Part shown: one piece after another, positions 16,166 to 25,230 of the stretch | Numbering within the stretch: the first letter of the stretch is position 1 | Layout: every line of letters begins with the position of its first letter | NCBI GenBank assembly: GCA_031266795.1 | Contig: JAISAI010000019.1 | Location: 1 to 39,367, forward strand | Source: Eubacteriales Family XIII. Incertae Sedis bacterium | GTDB lineage: Bacteria; Bacillota; Clostridia; Peptostreptococcales; Anaerovoracaceae | Reading direction: 5' to 3' | DNA length: 39,367 nucleotides | The notes under the pieces: generated by a model | Database searches by the model: none | What the model was told of the DNA's origin: nothing | What the model saw: the letters and a program-made list of their open reading frames with translations, nothing else | Made by a program: the position numbers and the translations under genes

Positions 16166-17203
16166 TCAGTCAAACTCTATCGCATGTTTGACGCCTTTCT
16201 GGGCCGCGGCGTTTTCAAATGCCCTATGTATGTCCTCTATACGGTATGAGTCGGTCACCAAGGGGTCTATATCGACAAGGCCCTTGGATATGAGATCCAA
16301 TGTCTTGCGGTAATGGCAGAGGCTCGATCTCGTCGTGCCCGATACCTGCAGCTGCTTGTAATGTATCTGGTTCGTGTCGAGCCTCGCATCCTTGCCGGAT
16401 GGCAGCCCCCCGAAAAAGTTGACCCTGCCGTTGAGCGCCGCGTAGCCGAACGCCTGCTCCTGCACCGCCGGGACGCTGCAGGCCGTTATGACGACATTCG
16501 CGCCCCCGCCGTTCGTCTCCCGGGAGACGGCGTCCTTTAAATCCGTGGATACCGTGATGACGCGCGGCTCTATCGCCTTGCACTGCGCGAGCCTCTCTTC
16601 CGAGAGATCGTTGAGTATGACCGTGGGCGCGCCCGCCATGAGCGCCAGTTTGGCGTGCATCATGCCGATAGCCCCGGCCCCGATGATGAGCACGGCATCC
16701 CCGGGATTCACGCCGTAGCGCTCGAACGAATTGTACACGCAAGCAAAGGCCTCGTTGGCCGCCGCCGCCCTGAAACTCACCTTGTCCGCGATCGGCGTCA
16801 CGTTGCCGTGGGCTATGGCGAGGGCGGGGATGCGCACGAACTCGGCAAAAGCCCCGTCTATATGCACGCCGATGGCCACGAGCCCGCCACAGTGGTGGCT
16901 GTCGCCCGAGACGCAGACATCGCATATCCCGCATCCGATGTTCGGAGCGACGCTGACGCGCTGCCCCAGCTCGTAGCCCTTCACCTTCTTTCCGAGTTTT
17001 TCGATGGTCCCCGCGAATTCGTGGCAAAGCGTGAGCGGGCGCCCCTCGTCTATACCCGCGGCGCCGTTGGCGTACATGCGCAGGTCGGTGCCGCAGACGG
17101 TCGCCGCCCTTACGCGGACCAACATCTCGTCGTCCGCTATCCCTGGCGTCGGGACGTCGTCGACGCGCAGGTCATTCTTGCCGTATAGCCTTGCCGCTTT
17201 CAT
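16166..17203 (-). CDS. Zn-dependent medium-chain alcohol dehydrogenase (block B)
   Basis: 345 residues of the sorbitol/threonine dehydrogenase type. The catalytic zinc site includes Cys in TVCGTDLRMY and His-Glu in LCHEFAG. The structural zinc has four cysteines in CGICDVCVSGDSHHC. The Rossmann motif is IIGAGAIGMMHAKLA. It would oxidise a secondary hydroxyl of a polyol, sugar or cyclitol with NAD(P). ATG 17203 begins the conserved MKAARLYG; a longer frame back to 17251 runs through repeated DNA and looks spurious. It follows the Gfo gene, from which a repeat-bearing gap of about 109 bp separates it. Confidence 0.9.
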   Translation of the reverse strand: MKAARLYGKNDLRVDDVPTPGIADDEMLVRVRAATVCGTDLRMYANGAAGIDEGRPLTLCHEFAGTIEKLGKKVKGYELGQRVSVAPNIGCGICDVCVSGDSHHCGGLVAIGVHIDGAFAEFVRIPALAIAHGNVTPIADKVSFRAAAANEAFACVYNSFERYGVNPGDAVLIIGAGAIGMMHAKLALMAGAPTVILNDLSEERLAQCKAIEPRVITVSTDLKDAVSRETNGGGANVVITACSVPAVQEQAFGYAALNGRVNFFGGLPSGKDARLDTNQIHYKQLQVSGTTRSSLCHYRKTLDLISKGLVDIDPLVTDSYRIEDIHRAFENAAAQKGVKHAIEFD

Positions 17204-17213
17204 ATCATTTGAT

Positions 17214-17281
17214 TTCCCTTTTTGTTGTTGCCTCGCCGGGGCGATTGCCATCGCCCCCTACGTTCCCTTTTTGTTGTTGCC
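17214..17281 (-). repeat. 19-bp direct repeats flanking a GC hairpin before the dehydrogenase start
   Basis: The plus-strand sequence ttccctttttgttgttgcc occurs at 17214-17232 and again at 17263-17281, 49 bp apart. Between them is the hairpin GGGGCGAT-ggc-AATCGCCCC (minus strand). The copies supply the purine-rich AAAAAGGGAA in front of the ATG at 17203. A small inserted or duplicated unit is the simplest reading. Confidence 0.75.
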
Positions 17282-17312
17282 GCACCGGGACGCGCGCGCC
17301 GCGTGGCGCCAT

Positions 17313-18335
17313 TTATAGCTCCACGATACGCTTTTCTACGATCGACTTGTTGCCAGCGTTCACTACGCGGACGGCTTCGAGACCGTCCTTGCCGTTGGCC
17401 TGCGGCTCCTCGCCGCTCAGTATGCAGCTGATAAACCCTTTATCTTCCGCGAGATAGGCCGGTTCAAAGAGTTGCCGCCAACTCCCTACGAGTGGATACG
17501 CGCCTTCATTCGAGTCCGCCGTGCAGACGACGAATGATTCATGCTGTAGCCTTCCGATGAAGATACAGCCTTTGGCCCCGAGGACTTCGCAGCGGGCGTC
17601 GTAGGCGTACCCCACGCCCTGAGCGCCGTCTATCATGCCCTGCATGCCGTTCGCAAACGTCGCCGACACTATGACATTGTCGTAAAAATCAGGCCACTCC
17701 GCTACGGCGTCCGGGCTGCGGAAGTTGCCGCCCACCGCGTAGACCGTACTGAACTCACTGCCCGTGAACCATCGCAGCGTGTCTATGTCATGGCTGTTTA
17801 CCTCGGCCAAAGGGCCGTTGGATTTGCTGAGATCGTACATCCACGGGCGGGGCACGGACGGCCCGCGCGTATTTGAACGCACCATGACCACCTCCCCTAT
17901 GGCGCCGGAATCGACAGCGTCCTTCGCCTTCATGAAGCCGGCGTCAAATCTGCGCATGAATCCGATCTGGAGCCTGACGCCCGCTTTCCCCGTAGCGTCT
18001 ATCATCTCCAAACACTCCGCCTCATCCATAGCCATAGGCTTCTCACACAGGACGTGCTTCCCCGCCGCCGCCGCATCGCACACGATGCCCCTGTGCGCGG
18101 CCGTCGGCGCGACGACGACGATAGCATCTATATCCTTATCGCCACACGCCTCCCGGTGGCCCGGATACACCTTATCTATCTCAAGGGCCTTTGCCGCGGC
18201 CTCACGGGCTTCACGTACGGGATCTATCATCGCCACAAGCCTCGCGCCCGGCACATTCCTGCGAAAATTCGTCGCGTGGATCATACCTGCCCGGCCGGCC
18301 CCGACGACTGCAATACCGATACTATCGGCCATCAT
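17313..18335 (-). CDS. Gfo/Idh/MocA-family dehydrogenase, inositol 2-dehydrogenase-like (block B)
   Basis: 340 residues, the usual length of inositol/sugar dehydrogenases. The Rossmann motif is GIAVVGAGRAGMIHATNF, the catalytic lysine is in LCEKPMAMDE, and GPLAEVNSHDIDTLRWFTG carries the conserved Asp/His pair; IGFMRRFDAGF fits the inositol-dehydrogenase group. It oxidises a ring hydroxyl of inositols or sugars using NAD. First gene of block B, directly downstream of promoter P2. Two adjacent ATGs (18335, 18332) are possible; neither has a strong ribosome binding site. Confidence 0.9.
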   Translation of the reverse strand: MMADSIGIAVVGAGRAGMIHATNFRRNVPGARLVAMIDPVREAREAAAKALEIDKVYPGHREACGDKDIDAIVVVAPTAAHRGIVCDAAAAGKHVLCEKPMAMDEAECLEMIDATGKAGVRLQIGFMRRFDAGFMKAKDAVDSGAIGEVVMVRSNTRGPSVPRPWMYDLSKSNGPLAEVNSHDIDTLRWFTGSEFSTVYAVGGNFRSPDAVAEWPDFYDNVIVSATFANGMQGMIDGAQGVGYAYDARCEVLGAKGCIFIGRLQHESFVVCTADSNEGAYPLVGSWRQLFEPAYLAEDKGFISCILSGEEPQANGKDGLEAVRVVNAGNKSIVEKRIVEL

Positions 18336-18348
18336 ACCACGTTATTCC

Positions 18349-18412
18349 CTTTCGTTTGCTATCATTTACTTTTGTTTGTTTTCATTATAGGGATTCCTCT
18401 TGCCAATGTCAA
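18349..18412 (-). promoter_or_regulatory. Promoter P2 with DeoR-type operator array (block B)
   Basis: Minus strand: -35 TTGACA (18407-18412), 17-bp spacer, -10 TATAAT (18384-18389), a full consensus promoter. The operator array (18349-18383) reads GAAAACAAACAAAAGTAAAT then gatAGCAAACGAAAG, matching P3 closely and P1 more loosely. The -35 box is only 13 bp past the stop of the CUT2 permease gene, and I see no terminator between them, so read-through from block A is likely. Confidence 0.9.
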
Positions 18413-18425
18413 GGAAAATCATCCG

Positions 18426-19445
18426 CTAATTCAGCTTGCCCCTGCTTCTGAGCAGCAGGACGGCGGCTATGATGATGCCGCCCTTCACGGCGTTTACGAG
18501 GTAGACGTCCATGCCCATGATCGTGAGCACATTGTTTATCATGCCGAGGATGATGATGCCGAAAAGCACGTTCACGAAGTTGCCCTTGCCGCCCTCCATC
18601 GCTATGCCTCCGACGACGGCCATCGCTATGGTATTCAGGTCATAGCCGAGGCCGGACGAGGATGAGTTCATCGAATTCATGCGCGAACCCTCGACGATGG
18701 CCGCTATCGCGACGGTGAGGCCGAGCAGAGCGAAAGCCTGTATCTTTATCCAGTCCGTGTTGATGCCGGACAGCCTCGTCGCCTGTGAGTTCGAACCGAC
18801 GGCGAATATCCGCCTACCCATGACCGTATACCTCGATATGTACAGGTAGACCGCGAACACGATGAAAAAGTAGACGACCGGCATAGGCACGATGCCGAGA
18901 TTTGTGTTCGATATATTCTGGAACACCTTCGTGCTTATGTTGATGCCGCCTGATTGAAGCACGAATATGGACAGGCTCCTGTAAATGTAGCTGAGCCCGA
19001 GCGTTATGATAAATGACGGCACCACCCCTTTTGTGACGATGAAACCGCACATCATCGAAAGGGCGACGGACATCGCCATGGCGGCGATGATACCCACGAC
19101 GATAGCGCCGTACGGGCCTATGTGGGGTTCAAGCCCGTTTATCACATTGAACGAGGCTATGCCCACGAACACCATCTGCGCGCCGACCGAAAGGTCGATG
19201 TTTCCCGATATGATGACGAAAGCCATGCCGAGCGCTATGATGCCCATGACGGAGCTCGCGCGCAGGATGTTGACCATGTTCTGCATATTCAGGAAGGTAG
19301 ACGGATCGCCAAACTTGATGGTACAGGCGATGGTCGCGCTGATGAATACGCCTATAGTGATGAGCACTATCATGTATTCGCGAGCAAACCTATTGAACGC
19401 GCCCCTCTTATTGCTTGTCCGGACGGCGCTTACTGTAGTCCCCAT
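18426..19445 (-). CDS. CUT2 sugar ABC transporter permease (RbsC-like)
   Basis: 339 residues, mostly hydrophobic with eight to ten predicted helices. Landmarks of the family are IIALGMAFVIISGNIDLSVG in the first half, GIIAAMAMSVALSMMCGFIV, YTVMGRRIFAVGSNSQATRL, and the Gly-rich AMAVVGGIAMEGGKGNFVNV near the end. Homodimers form the pore for ribose, xylose, galactose, inositol or autoinducer-2 transporters. It is the last gene of block A, 25 bp after the ATPase gene, with AAAGGG before ATG 19445. Confidence 0.93.
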   Translation of the reverse strand: MGTTVSAVRTSNKRGAFNRFAREYMIVLITIGVFISATIACTIKFGDPSTFLNMQNMVNILRASSVMGIIALGMAFVIISGNIDLSVGAQMVFVGIASFNVINGLEPHIGPYGAIVVGIIAAMAMSVALSMMCGFIVTKGVVPSFIITLGLSYIYRSLSIFVLQSGGINISTKVFQNISNTNLGIVPMPVVYFFIVFAVYLYISRYTVMGRRIFAVGSNSQATRLSGINTDWIKIQAFALLGLTVAIAAIVEGSRMNSMNSSSSGLGYDLNTIAMAVVGGIAMEGGKGNFVNVLFGIIILGMINNVLTIMGMDVYLVNAVKGGIIIAAVLLLRSRGKLN

Positions 19446-19470
19446 GTTCTAACCCTTTCTCATATCAATA

Positions 19471-20982
19471 TCAATGAAGATGCCCGCCGGTCGACAGGAT
19501 CATGATAGACTCCTCCGAGAAGTCCTGTCTGTTGAGCTCTCCCTGCAAGTCGCCGTGGTACATCACGAGCAGCCTGTCACAGATGCGCGCCGCCTCCGCG
19601 GCCTCGCCGGTCGTGACTATTATGCCCATCCCAAGCTCGGCGAGCTCCATTATAATATTATAAATCTCATTCTTTGCGCCGACGTCCACGCCCTGCGTGG
19701 GATTGCACAGAAGCATGACGTCGGGCTTGGCTATGAGCCATTTGGCGAGGACGACCTTCTGCTGGTTGCCGCCGGACAGGCTGCCTATGAGATGGTGCAG
19801 ATCCTGCACCTTTATATTCAGGCGCTCTTTGTACCTCTCAGCCGCATCATATTCCCTGCTCTTAACAAGCGTAAACCCCCTGCGGTAATCGGGCAGGGTG
19901 ACTATGGTCATGTTGCCGGCGACCGTAAGGTCTTTTATGATCGCGTTTTCTTTTCTGTTGGATGGGAGCATGCCGATGCCGAGCCCTCGCGCCGCAGCCG
20001 GCTGCCGGGGATCAATGGGCTTCCCGCCGAGCTCCATCGTGCCGGCGGATCTTCTGATGTCGCCGAAGATAGTCCTCGCCAGCTCCTCCTTGCCATCCCC
20101 GAGCAGCCCGGTGATGCCGAGTATCTCCCCGCGGTGAAGATCGAAGCTGATCCCATTGACGTGGCCGTCCACCCGTATATCCTTGACGCTGAGCAGGACG
20201 TCCCCTTCGTTCCTTTCCTTGTATACTTCCACATTGATGACATCGCGGCCGACCATCATGCGCGCTATATCGGCTTGATCGACGACATCGCCGCCCTCTC
20301 CCCTCGTCGTCTGCGTGCCTATGACTTCCCCGTTGCGCAGGACGGTAAAGGTATCGCAAAACTCCACGACCTCTTTGAGCTTGTGCGAAATGAAGATGAT
20401 CGTCGCCGATTCCTGCTCTGTGAGGTTTTTCATGACCCTGAAGACGTTCTCCACCTCGTGCTGCGTCAGCGACGTGGTGGGTTCGTCCATTATGATGAGT
20501 TTGGCGTTGAAAAGCACCGACTTGGCTATTTCAATGATCTGCTTGTACGTGGCCTGAAGGTCGCGCACCACCGCCGTGGGATCGATCTTTACGTCTATCC
20601 GGCCGAAGACTTCCTCCGTCTTGCGAATCATCTCCGCCTTGTTGAGCTTGCCGAACCTCCCCCGTATCTCATGGCCGAGGAAAAGGTTTTCGTAGACGGT
20701 GAGGTCGTTGACGACATTGAGCTCCTGATGGACGAAAGCGATGCCCTTCGCCAGGGCTTCGGCCGGGGTGTGGAACTCCTCGATCTCGCCAAACAGCTCT
20801 ATATCCCCCTTGTCCTTAGGGATGACGCCGCCGAGAATGTTCATCAGCGTGGATTTGCCCGCGCCGTTTTCCCCTATAAGCGCGTGTATTTCGCCTTTGC
20901 CCACCGTGAAGTCGACATCGATCAATACCGGTACGCCGCCAAATGTCTTCGTGATATTACGCATCACCAACGCGTGTTCCAT
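19471..20982 (-). CDS. CUT2 sugar ABC transporter ATPase (RbsA-like, two ABC domains)
   Basis: 503 residues. The N-terminal domain has intact Walker A GENGAGKST and Walker B IIMDEPT. Its signature region (LQATYKQIIEIAK) departs from LSGGQ, as is common in RbsA. The C-terminal domain has the degenerate Walker A GLLGDGKEE, signature LSGGNQQK and NPTQGVDVGAK in place of the standard Walker B/D loop, again typical of the family. It energises import through the RbsC-like permease. ATG 20982 (MEHALVMRN) is chosen with GGAG 9 nt upstream; an upstream extension to 21063 is Arg-rich and unlikely. Confidence 0.93.
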   Translation of the reverse strand: MEHALVMRNITKTFGGVPVLIDVDFTVGKGEIHALIGENGAGKSTLMNILGGVIPKDKGDIELFGEIEEFHTPAEALAKGIAFVHQELNVVNDLTVYENLFLGHEIRGRFGKLNKAEMIRKTEEVFGRIDVKIDPTAVVRDLQATYKQIIEIAKSVLFNAKLIIMDEPTTSLTQHEVENVFRVMKNLTEQESATIIFISHKLKEVVEFCDTFTVLRNGEVIGTQTTRGEGGDVVDQADIARMMVGRDVINVEVYKERNEGDVLLSVKDIRVDGHVNGISFDLHRGEILGITGLLGDGKEELARTIFGDIRRSAGTMELGGKPIDPRQPAAARGLGIGMLPSNRKENAIIKDLTVAGNMTIVTLPDYRRGFTLVKSREYDAAERYKERLNIKVQDLHHLIGSLSGGNQQKVVLAKWLIAKPDVMLLCNPTQGVDVGAKNEIYNIIMELAELGMGIIVTTGEAAEAARICDRLLVMYHGDLQGELNRQDFSEESIMILSTGGHLH

Positions 20983-21112
20983 ATGCGTATTCTCCGTTCT
21001 TTGCCACAGTCCCCGCCGCGCGGGCCGCCGGAGCGGCGGCCCGCGTTTCCTTCCGTCAAACAAGGCCTGTTTCCATTACGGCCCTAAAGCCGCATGAAGG
21101 CCTGCCTTGGCC

Positions 21113-22192
21113 TTAGTAAGGCGCATCCTCCGTGATGCCGTTGTCGGTCAGGTACTGCTCATAGTTCGTCCTATCGACGTTGACCGGCGGGATGATCGTC
21201 TTTTCGGGAACGGTCTCGCCGTTGATGAGCTGCTGTACGACCTCGAGGCAGTTGTTCATCATGTAGGGCGCGTAGGTCTGCGAAGAGACCCAGATGTCCG
21301 GATAGTCATTCATGACATTGAAATAATCCTTCCATCCGCCGCCGCCCGTGATGACCTTGATGTCGGTGCGCCCGGCTTCCTTGATCGCCTGCAGGATACC
21401 CATGGACATCTCGTCGTCAGTGCTGTAGATAGCGTCTATCTCGGGATTGGCCGTCAGGACGTCCTTCATGACCGGGAGCACCGTCTCGGGGGCGCCGTTG
21501 TCGGAGGCCCACTCGCCGATGATCTCGATGTTGTCTTCCTTATCAAAGACCGACTTCGCGCCGTTGACGCGCTCCGTGAATATCTCACCGTAGTTCGGGA
21601 TATTCATGATAGCGACCTTGCCGCCGTTGCCCTCGAGCTTCTCGATGATGTAATTCGCGCCGATGACGCCCATATCGGTGTTGTCGCCCGCTATATAGTA
21701 ATCGGGGGTCGTGTCGCCGAGCGTACGGTCAAAGTCGATGAGCGGTATTCCCGCGTCCTTGATCTTCTGCGCCGCTACGGCGAGCTCGTCGTTCTCAGGG
21801 AAGAGCACGATATAGTCGCAACCCATATTGATAAGGTCGTCTATCTTGTTGGCTTGGTCGTTCGGGTCGTTGGACGCGACGAGCTGGAAATTGAGGCCGA
21901 GCTCCTCCGCCTTCTTCTTCGCCGTCCACTGAACGGCGCCCACCCAACCTGTCGGATTGTTAGGCACAGAGATACCTACGAGGGGTTTTTCCGCATCGCC
22001 GCTCGCCGCAGCCTCTTCGCCCGTGTCTTCCGCCGCGGGTTCTTCCGCTGCGGGCTCCTCCGCCGCAGGCTCTTCCGTCGCGGCCTGATCGTCGCTTCCG
22101 GAATCCCCGCCGCCACAGGCCGTAGCCATCATGGACAGCGAGAACGCGAGCACGATACATAACGCGATCATCAGGATTTTTCTTCTCTTCAT
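21113..22192 (-). CDS. CUT2 sugar-binding lipoprotein (RbsB-like)
   Basis: 359 residues. A lipoprotein signal (MKRRKILMIALCIVLAF, lipidated Cys in MATAC at 26) is followed by a Glu/Ala/Pro tether with three EEPAA repeats. The mature domain starts PLVGISVPNNPTGWVGA and has the periplasmic-binding-protein patterns NDPNDQANKIDDLINMGCD, AGIPLIDFDR and IYSTDDEMSMGILQAIKEAG. It binds the sugar outside the cell for the RbsA/RbsC-like pair. ATG 22192 has GGAGG 9 nt upstream. The 131-bp gap to deoC contains a GC-rich hairpin that may let this mRNA segment be stabilised on its own. Confidence 0.92.
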   Translation of the reverse strand: MKRRKILMIALCIVLAFSLSMMATACGGGDSGSDDQAATEEPAAEEPAAEEPAAEDTGEEAAASGDAEKPLVGISVPNNPTGWVGAVQWTAKKKAEELGLNFQLVASNDPNDQANKIDDLINMGCDYIVLFPENDELAVAAQKIKDAGIPLIDFDRTLGDTTPDYYIAGDNTDMGVIGANYIIEKLEGNGGKVAIMNIPNYGEIFTERVNGAKSVFDKEDNIEIIGEWASDNGAPETVLPVMKDVLTANPEIDAIYSTDDEMSMGILQAIKEAGRTDIKVITGGGGWKDYFNVMNDYPDIWVSSQTYAPYMMNNCLEVVQQLINGETVPEKTIIPPVNVDRTNYEQYLTDNGITEDAPY

Positions 22193-22278
22193 TTCTTTCT
22201 TCCTCCTTGACAAACATTCTTCCACTACAACTATATCTTAGAGCCGATCCTCTTTCGTCGGCATAAGACCGTTTGCGC

Positions 22279-22312
22279 GGGGCGGCTGGCGCCGGCCTAT
22301 CCCGGCCGCCCC
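22279..22312 (-). repeat. GC-rich hairpin between the aldolase and binding-protein genes
   Basis: Arms ggggcggc (22279-22286) and gccgcccc (22305-22312) close a loop with a further possible pairing gccgg/ccggc. No U-run follows on the minus strand. It may be an mRNA-stabilising or processing hairpin that raises expression of the sugar-binding protein over its neighbours. Confidence 0.55.
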
Positions 22313-22323
22313 CTGTTATCAGG

Positions 22324-22998
22324 CTATACTATACTATGCGAACGCACGATGTCGAGCGCCGAGCGCGTATTTATACCGAAGCGCTCGACGCCGAGGGCGA
22401 GGAGCGCGTCGAACTCGCCCCTCGTCCGTATGCCGCCCGCAGCCTTGACTTTGACGTATCCCTTCGTAACCCCTTTTATCTTTTCTATGCGGCCCACATT
22501 CGCGCCGCCGGGGACCCAGCCCGTACCCGTCTTCAGGAAATCCGCGCCGCTCTCTATGACGAGCCCGGCGGCCAGAAGCATCTCGTCGTCGGTCAGCACG
22601 TTTATCTCGATGATGACCTTCTTCACTATATCGCCGGGGACGACGGCCATCACCTGTTTCAGCTCGTCGAGCACATAGGCGTGGTCCCCGTCCTTAAACC
22701 TGCCCACATTCATCACGATGTCCATCTCCTGAACGCCGTCTGAGGCGAGCAACTCGGCCTCCCGCATCTTCGTCTCTATCCGGTGGCCGCCTCCGGGAAA
22801 GCCTACGGGCGCGCCGACATATATGTCAGGCTCGTCCGCAAGCAGCTCCGCGACAAGAGAGGTATACGCCGGCAGGGAATGCACGTTGATAAAACCGTAC
22901 TCCCCAGCGACGCGTACGCATTCCCGCACGTCGGCTGCGGTATTGTGTGTTCTGACGGCGCTGATGTCTATGAGCCTCGCGGCTTCCCTCGGATCCAT
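22324..22998 (-). CDS. deoC: DeoC-family (deoxyribose-phosphate) aldolase
   Basis: 224 residues, normal DERA length. Catalytic residues of the class I mechanism are visible: Asp in QEMDIVMNVG, the Schiff-base Lys in DFLKTGTGW (usual form DFVKTSTGF), and the proton-relay Lys in VKAAGGIRT. The classical enzyme splits 2-deoxyribose-5-P to glyceraldehyde-3-P and acetaldehyde. In this locus, with an FGGY kinase and no deoxyribokinase or nucleoside genes, it may split another phosphorylated keto or deoxy sugar. Ribosome binding site GGAAGG 4 nt from ATG 22998; 9 bp after the dehydrogenase stop. Confidence 0.9.
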   Translation of the reverse strand: MDPREAARLIDISAVRTHNTAADVRECVRVAGEYGFINVHSLPAYTSLVAELLADEPDIYVGAPVGFPGGGHRIETKMREAELLASDGVQEMDIVMNVGRFKDGDHAYVLDELKQVMAVVPGDIVKKVIIEINVLTDDEMLLAAGLVIESGADFLKTGTGWVPGGANVGRIEKIKGVTKGYVKVKAAGGIRTRGEFDALLALGVERFGINTRSALDIVRSHSIV

Positions 22999-23007
22999 AG
23001 CGCCTTC

Positions 23008-24084
23008 CTAAAATACCGTCCGCTCGGTAGCTTCCGGGCTGACGAGCACTTTGACCAACGAACCCGCCGTAGCCGGGTCGTGCAGTTCGTGGATCGCCTG
23101 CTCCGTCTCTTCGAGAGGGACCACCATTGAGATCATGGGCGTCGGGTCGACGCGGCCGTAGCGCAACAATTTGATGGCGTCGCCCCAGTCATTGCCTATG
23201 CCCGCGCAGCTTCCCGAAACCTTCTTCTCGTTCAGCACGAACTGGAACGGGTCGAGCTGCATCATATCCCCTTCGGAACAGATGCCGAAGGACTCGAGCT
23301 TGCCTCCGCGGCGCAGCATCCTGAAAGCCTGCTCGTATGTGGCGGGCGTACCCACCGCTTCGACGACATAGTCCGCGCCCACGCCGTTCGTCAGCCGGAA
23401 CACCTCGGAGACGACATCCGGCGTCTCCTCATAATTGATGAGGTAATCGGCGCACATATCCTTGGCGAGCGCAAGCCGTTTCTCATTCCTGCCTATGACG
23501 ATGATAGGACACAGGCCTCTCAGCTTCGCCATGACGCCGTGTATCACGCCGAGGCCCGTACCGAGGATCGCGATGCTCCCCGCGATCTCCGCATCCATTT
23601 TTTTCGACGCCTGTATCGTAGTCGTCAGAGGCTCGATAAACGCGGCTTTCAGGTCGTCCACCTCGTCCGGCACCTTGTAGATATTTCCCCACGGGGCCTT
23701 GACATACTCGGCGAAGCCGCCCGGCATATCCTTCGTGTGGATGCCTATCTGCTCGAAGCTCTCGCAGAGCAGCCCGTCCCCCTTGCGGCAAAAGTAGCAC
23801 GTACCGCACGGCAGCGTGATGTCTATCGCGACGCGGTCGCCCACCGAGAGCCCTCTCGCGTTCGCGCCCAGCGCCTCTATTACTCCAAACATCTCATGCC
23901 CTATTACGAGAGGAAGCCTCTCCGGCACATACTTACCGGTATATATGCTGTAATCAGAGCCACAGATGCCGCAGTATTTGATCTTGACGAGAACCTCGTC
24001 GCCCGTTATCTGCGGCACGGGTATCTCCCTCAGTTCCATCTTGTTTGGCGCGACCACTACCTGCGCCCTCATCGTTTGTTTCAT
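23008..24084 (-). CDS. Zn-dependent medium-chain alcohol dehydrogenase (block A)
   Basis: 358 residues. The catalytic zinc motif is CGICGSDYSIY with IGHEMFG; the structural zinc has four Cys in CGTCYFCRKGDGLLC, and FIEPLTTT carries the conserved Glu. The NAD-binding motif is AILGTGLGVIHGVMA. It belongs with sorbitol/threonine/galactitol dehydrogenases and would oxidise a polyol or sugar hydroxyl. It is only a distant relative of the block B dehydrogenase at 16166-17203. ATG 24084 is preferred, with GGAGG 5 nt upstream; ATG 24087 is the neighbouring alternative. A longer frame to 24144 exists but has no ribosome binding site. Confidence 0.9.
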   Translation of the reverse strand: MKQTMRAQVVVAPNKMELREIPVPQITGDEVLVKIKYCGICGSDYSIYTGKYVPERLPLVIGHEMFGVIEALGANARGLSVGDRVAIDITLPCGTCYFCRKGDGLLCESFEQIGIHTKDMPGGFAEYVKAPWGNIYKVPDEVDDLKAAFIEPLTTTIQASKKMDAEIAGSIAILGTGLGVIHGVMAKLRGLCPIIVIGRNEKRLALAKDMCADYLINYEETPDVVSEVFRLTNGVGADYVVEAVGTPATYEQAFRMLRRGGKLESFGICSEGDMMQLDPFQFVLNEKKVSGSCAGIGNDWGDAIKLLRYGRVDPTPMISMVVPLEETEQAIHELHDPATAGSLVKVLVSPEATERTVF

Positions 24085-24140
24085 CATATCCTCCGTAGCT
24101 ATAGCCGGCCGGTCCCGCGCGGCGGGCGGCCCTCCTGACG

Positions 24141-25121
24141 TCATTTCGCGAATAACTTGTCCTTGCGCCCTTCGTACGGCGCATGTATCATCAGCGGCTT
24201 CAGGAAATCGATGGTCTTATCGGTCCCGTCGTCGCGCGACATGGTGACGTCCTCGTGCTCGTATGAAAACACGCCGTCAAACCCTACGAGGAACAGCTCC
24301 GTAATGAGGCTTTTCCAGTCGATGCTGCCCCAGCCCGGTATGCGGAAGCGGAACGAGCGGTCGATGGCGTTCCAATCCCCCTGATACATCCACCAACCCC
24401 CGCGAGGCATGTTGTGTGAAAGTATCTGGCAGTCCTTCGCGTGCACGGAGAATATCCGGTCTTTCATCTCGTCGACAAAAGCATCGACGCTGACGCCCGT
24501 ATAGAGTATATTGGCCGGGTCGAAATTGATGCCGAAGTTCGGATGCCCGTCCACGAGATTGACGGCCTTCCTGGCCGTGTGCAGATCGTAGATGATATTG
24601 TTCGGATGCGCCTCTATCGCGAGCTTGACCCCGTACTCCTTGCACTTGTCGAGCAGGGGCGAGAACCTCTCCACGAAAACCTTCTCTTCGTCCTCCCATC
24701 CTCTCCCATACGGGAACGCGTTCATATGGCTCAGGCTCTTCAGCCCCGTAAAAGCTATGACCACAGGGACCTCCATGGCGCTCGCGATCTGTAGGCTGCG
24801 GATGAGGCTCGCCGCTCCGAACGCGTGCTGTTCCTCGGGGGTGCCGTCGTATATATGGTTGATATCATCGCCTTCGCACAATATGGCCATCGTATCGAGA
24901 TGGTTTGATATGGCGCTGATGGACAGGCCTTGCCCCTCGATGCCCTCCTTGAGTTTTTTCGCGCCCGCGCCGCCGTCTTTGATGAGTTCATCCGGATCGG
25001 TCTGGCCGTTGTCCGTGTAGGAAGGTATCTCAACGGCCTCATAGCCTTTCCCAGCCGCGAGCTTTATCACATCGTCGAGTTTCCAATCGGAATAATTGAC
25101 CGTGCAGAATCCTACTTTCAT
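24141..25121 (-). CDS. Sugar phosphate isomerase/epimerase-like TIM-barrel enzyme (block A)
   Basis: 326 residues, longer than the block C relative (286). Metal ligands of the family are seen as Glu in AIEAHPNN, Asp in NFDPAN, His in SVHAKD and Glu in YEHED. The C-terminal SYEHEDVTMSRDDGTDKTID is typical of a large clostridial subgroup that includes ketose epimerases, and whose wider family also holds C-glycoside-cleaving enzymes. Small beta-subunit partners of C-glycosidases are not present here, so an epimerase/isomerase role is the default. GGAGG lies 9 nt before ATG 25121. Confidence 0.85.
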   Translation of the reverse strand: MKVGFCTVNYSDWKLDDVIKLAAGKGYEAVEIPSYTDNGQTDPDELIKDGGAGAKKLKEGIEGQGLSISAISNHLDTMAILCEGDDINHIYDGTPEEQHAFGAASLIRSLQIASAMEVPVVIAFTGLKSLSHMNAFPYGRGWEDEEKVFVERFSPLLDKCKEYGVKLAIEAHPNNIIYDLHTARKAVNLVDGHPNFGINFDPANILYTGVSVDAFVDEMKDRIFSVHAKDCQILSHNMPRGGWWMYQGDWNAIDRSFRFRIPGWGSIDWKSLITELFLVGFDGVFSYEHEDVTMSRDDGTDKTIDFLKPLMIHAPYEGRKDKLFAK

Positions 25122-25230
25122 AACTGATTTCCTCCTTATAATATGCTGTCTACGCGCTCATTCCTGACTGGCCACGAGATTTGCTTCACAGCGCGTTGCT
25201 CCGCTCCTCGCAAGTATCAATGGCGTCCCC

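Noticed and set aside
14628..18335. Classical myo-inositol (iol) operon
   Set aside because: Only an IolG-like dehydrogenase and TIM-barrel enzymes match; IolB, IolC, IolD and IolJ types are missing and the kinases are FGGY, not PfkB.
24141..25121. C-glycoside deglycosidase alpha subunit
   Set aside because: The TIM-barrel family is right and Gfo enzymes are present, but no small beta-subunit gene is found anywhere in the locus.
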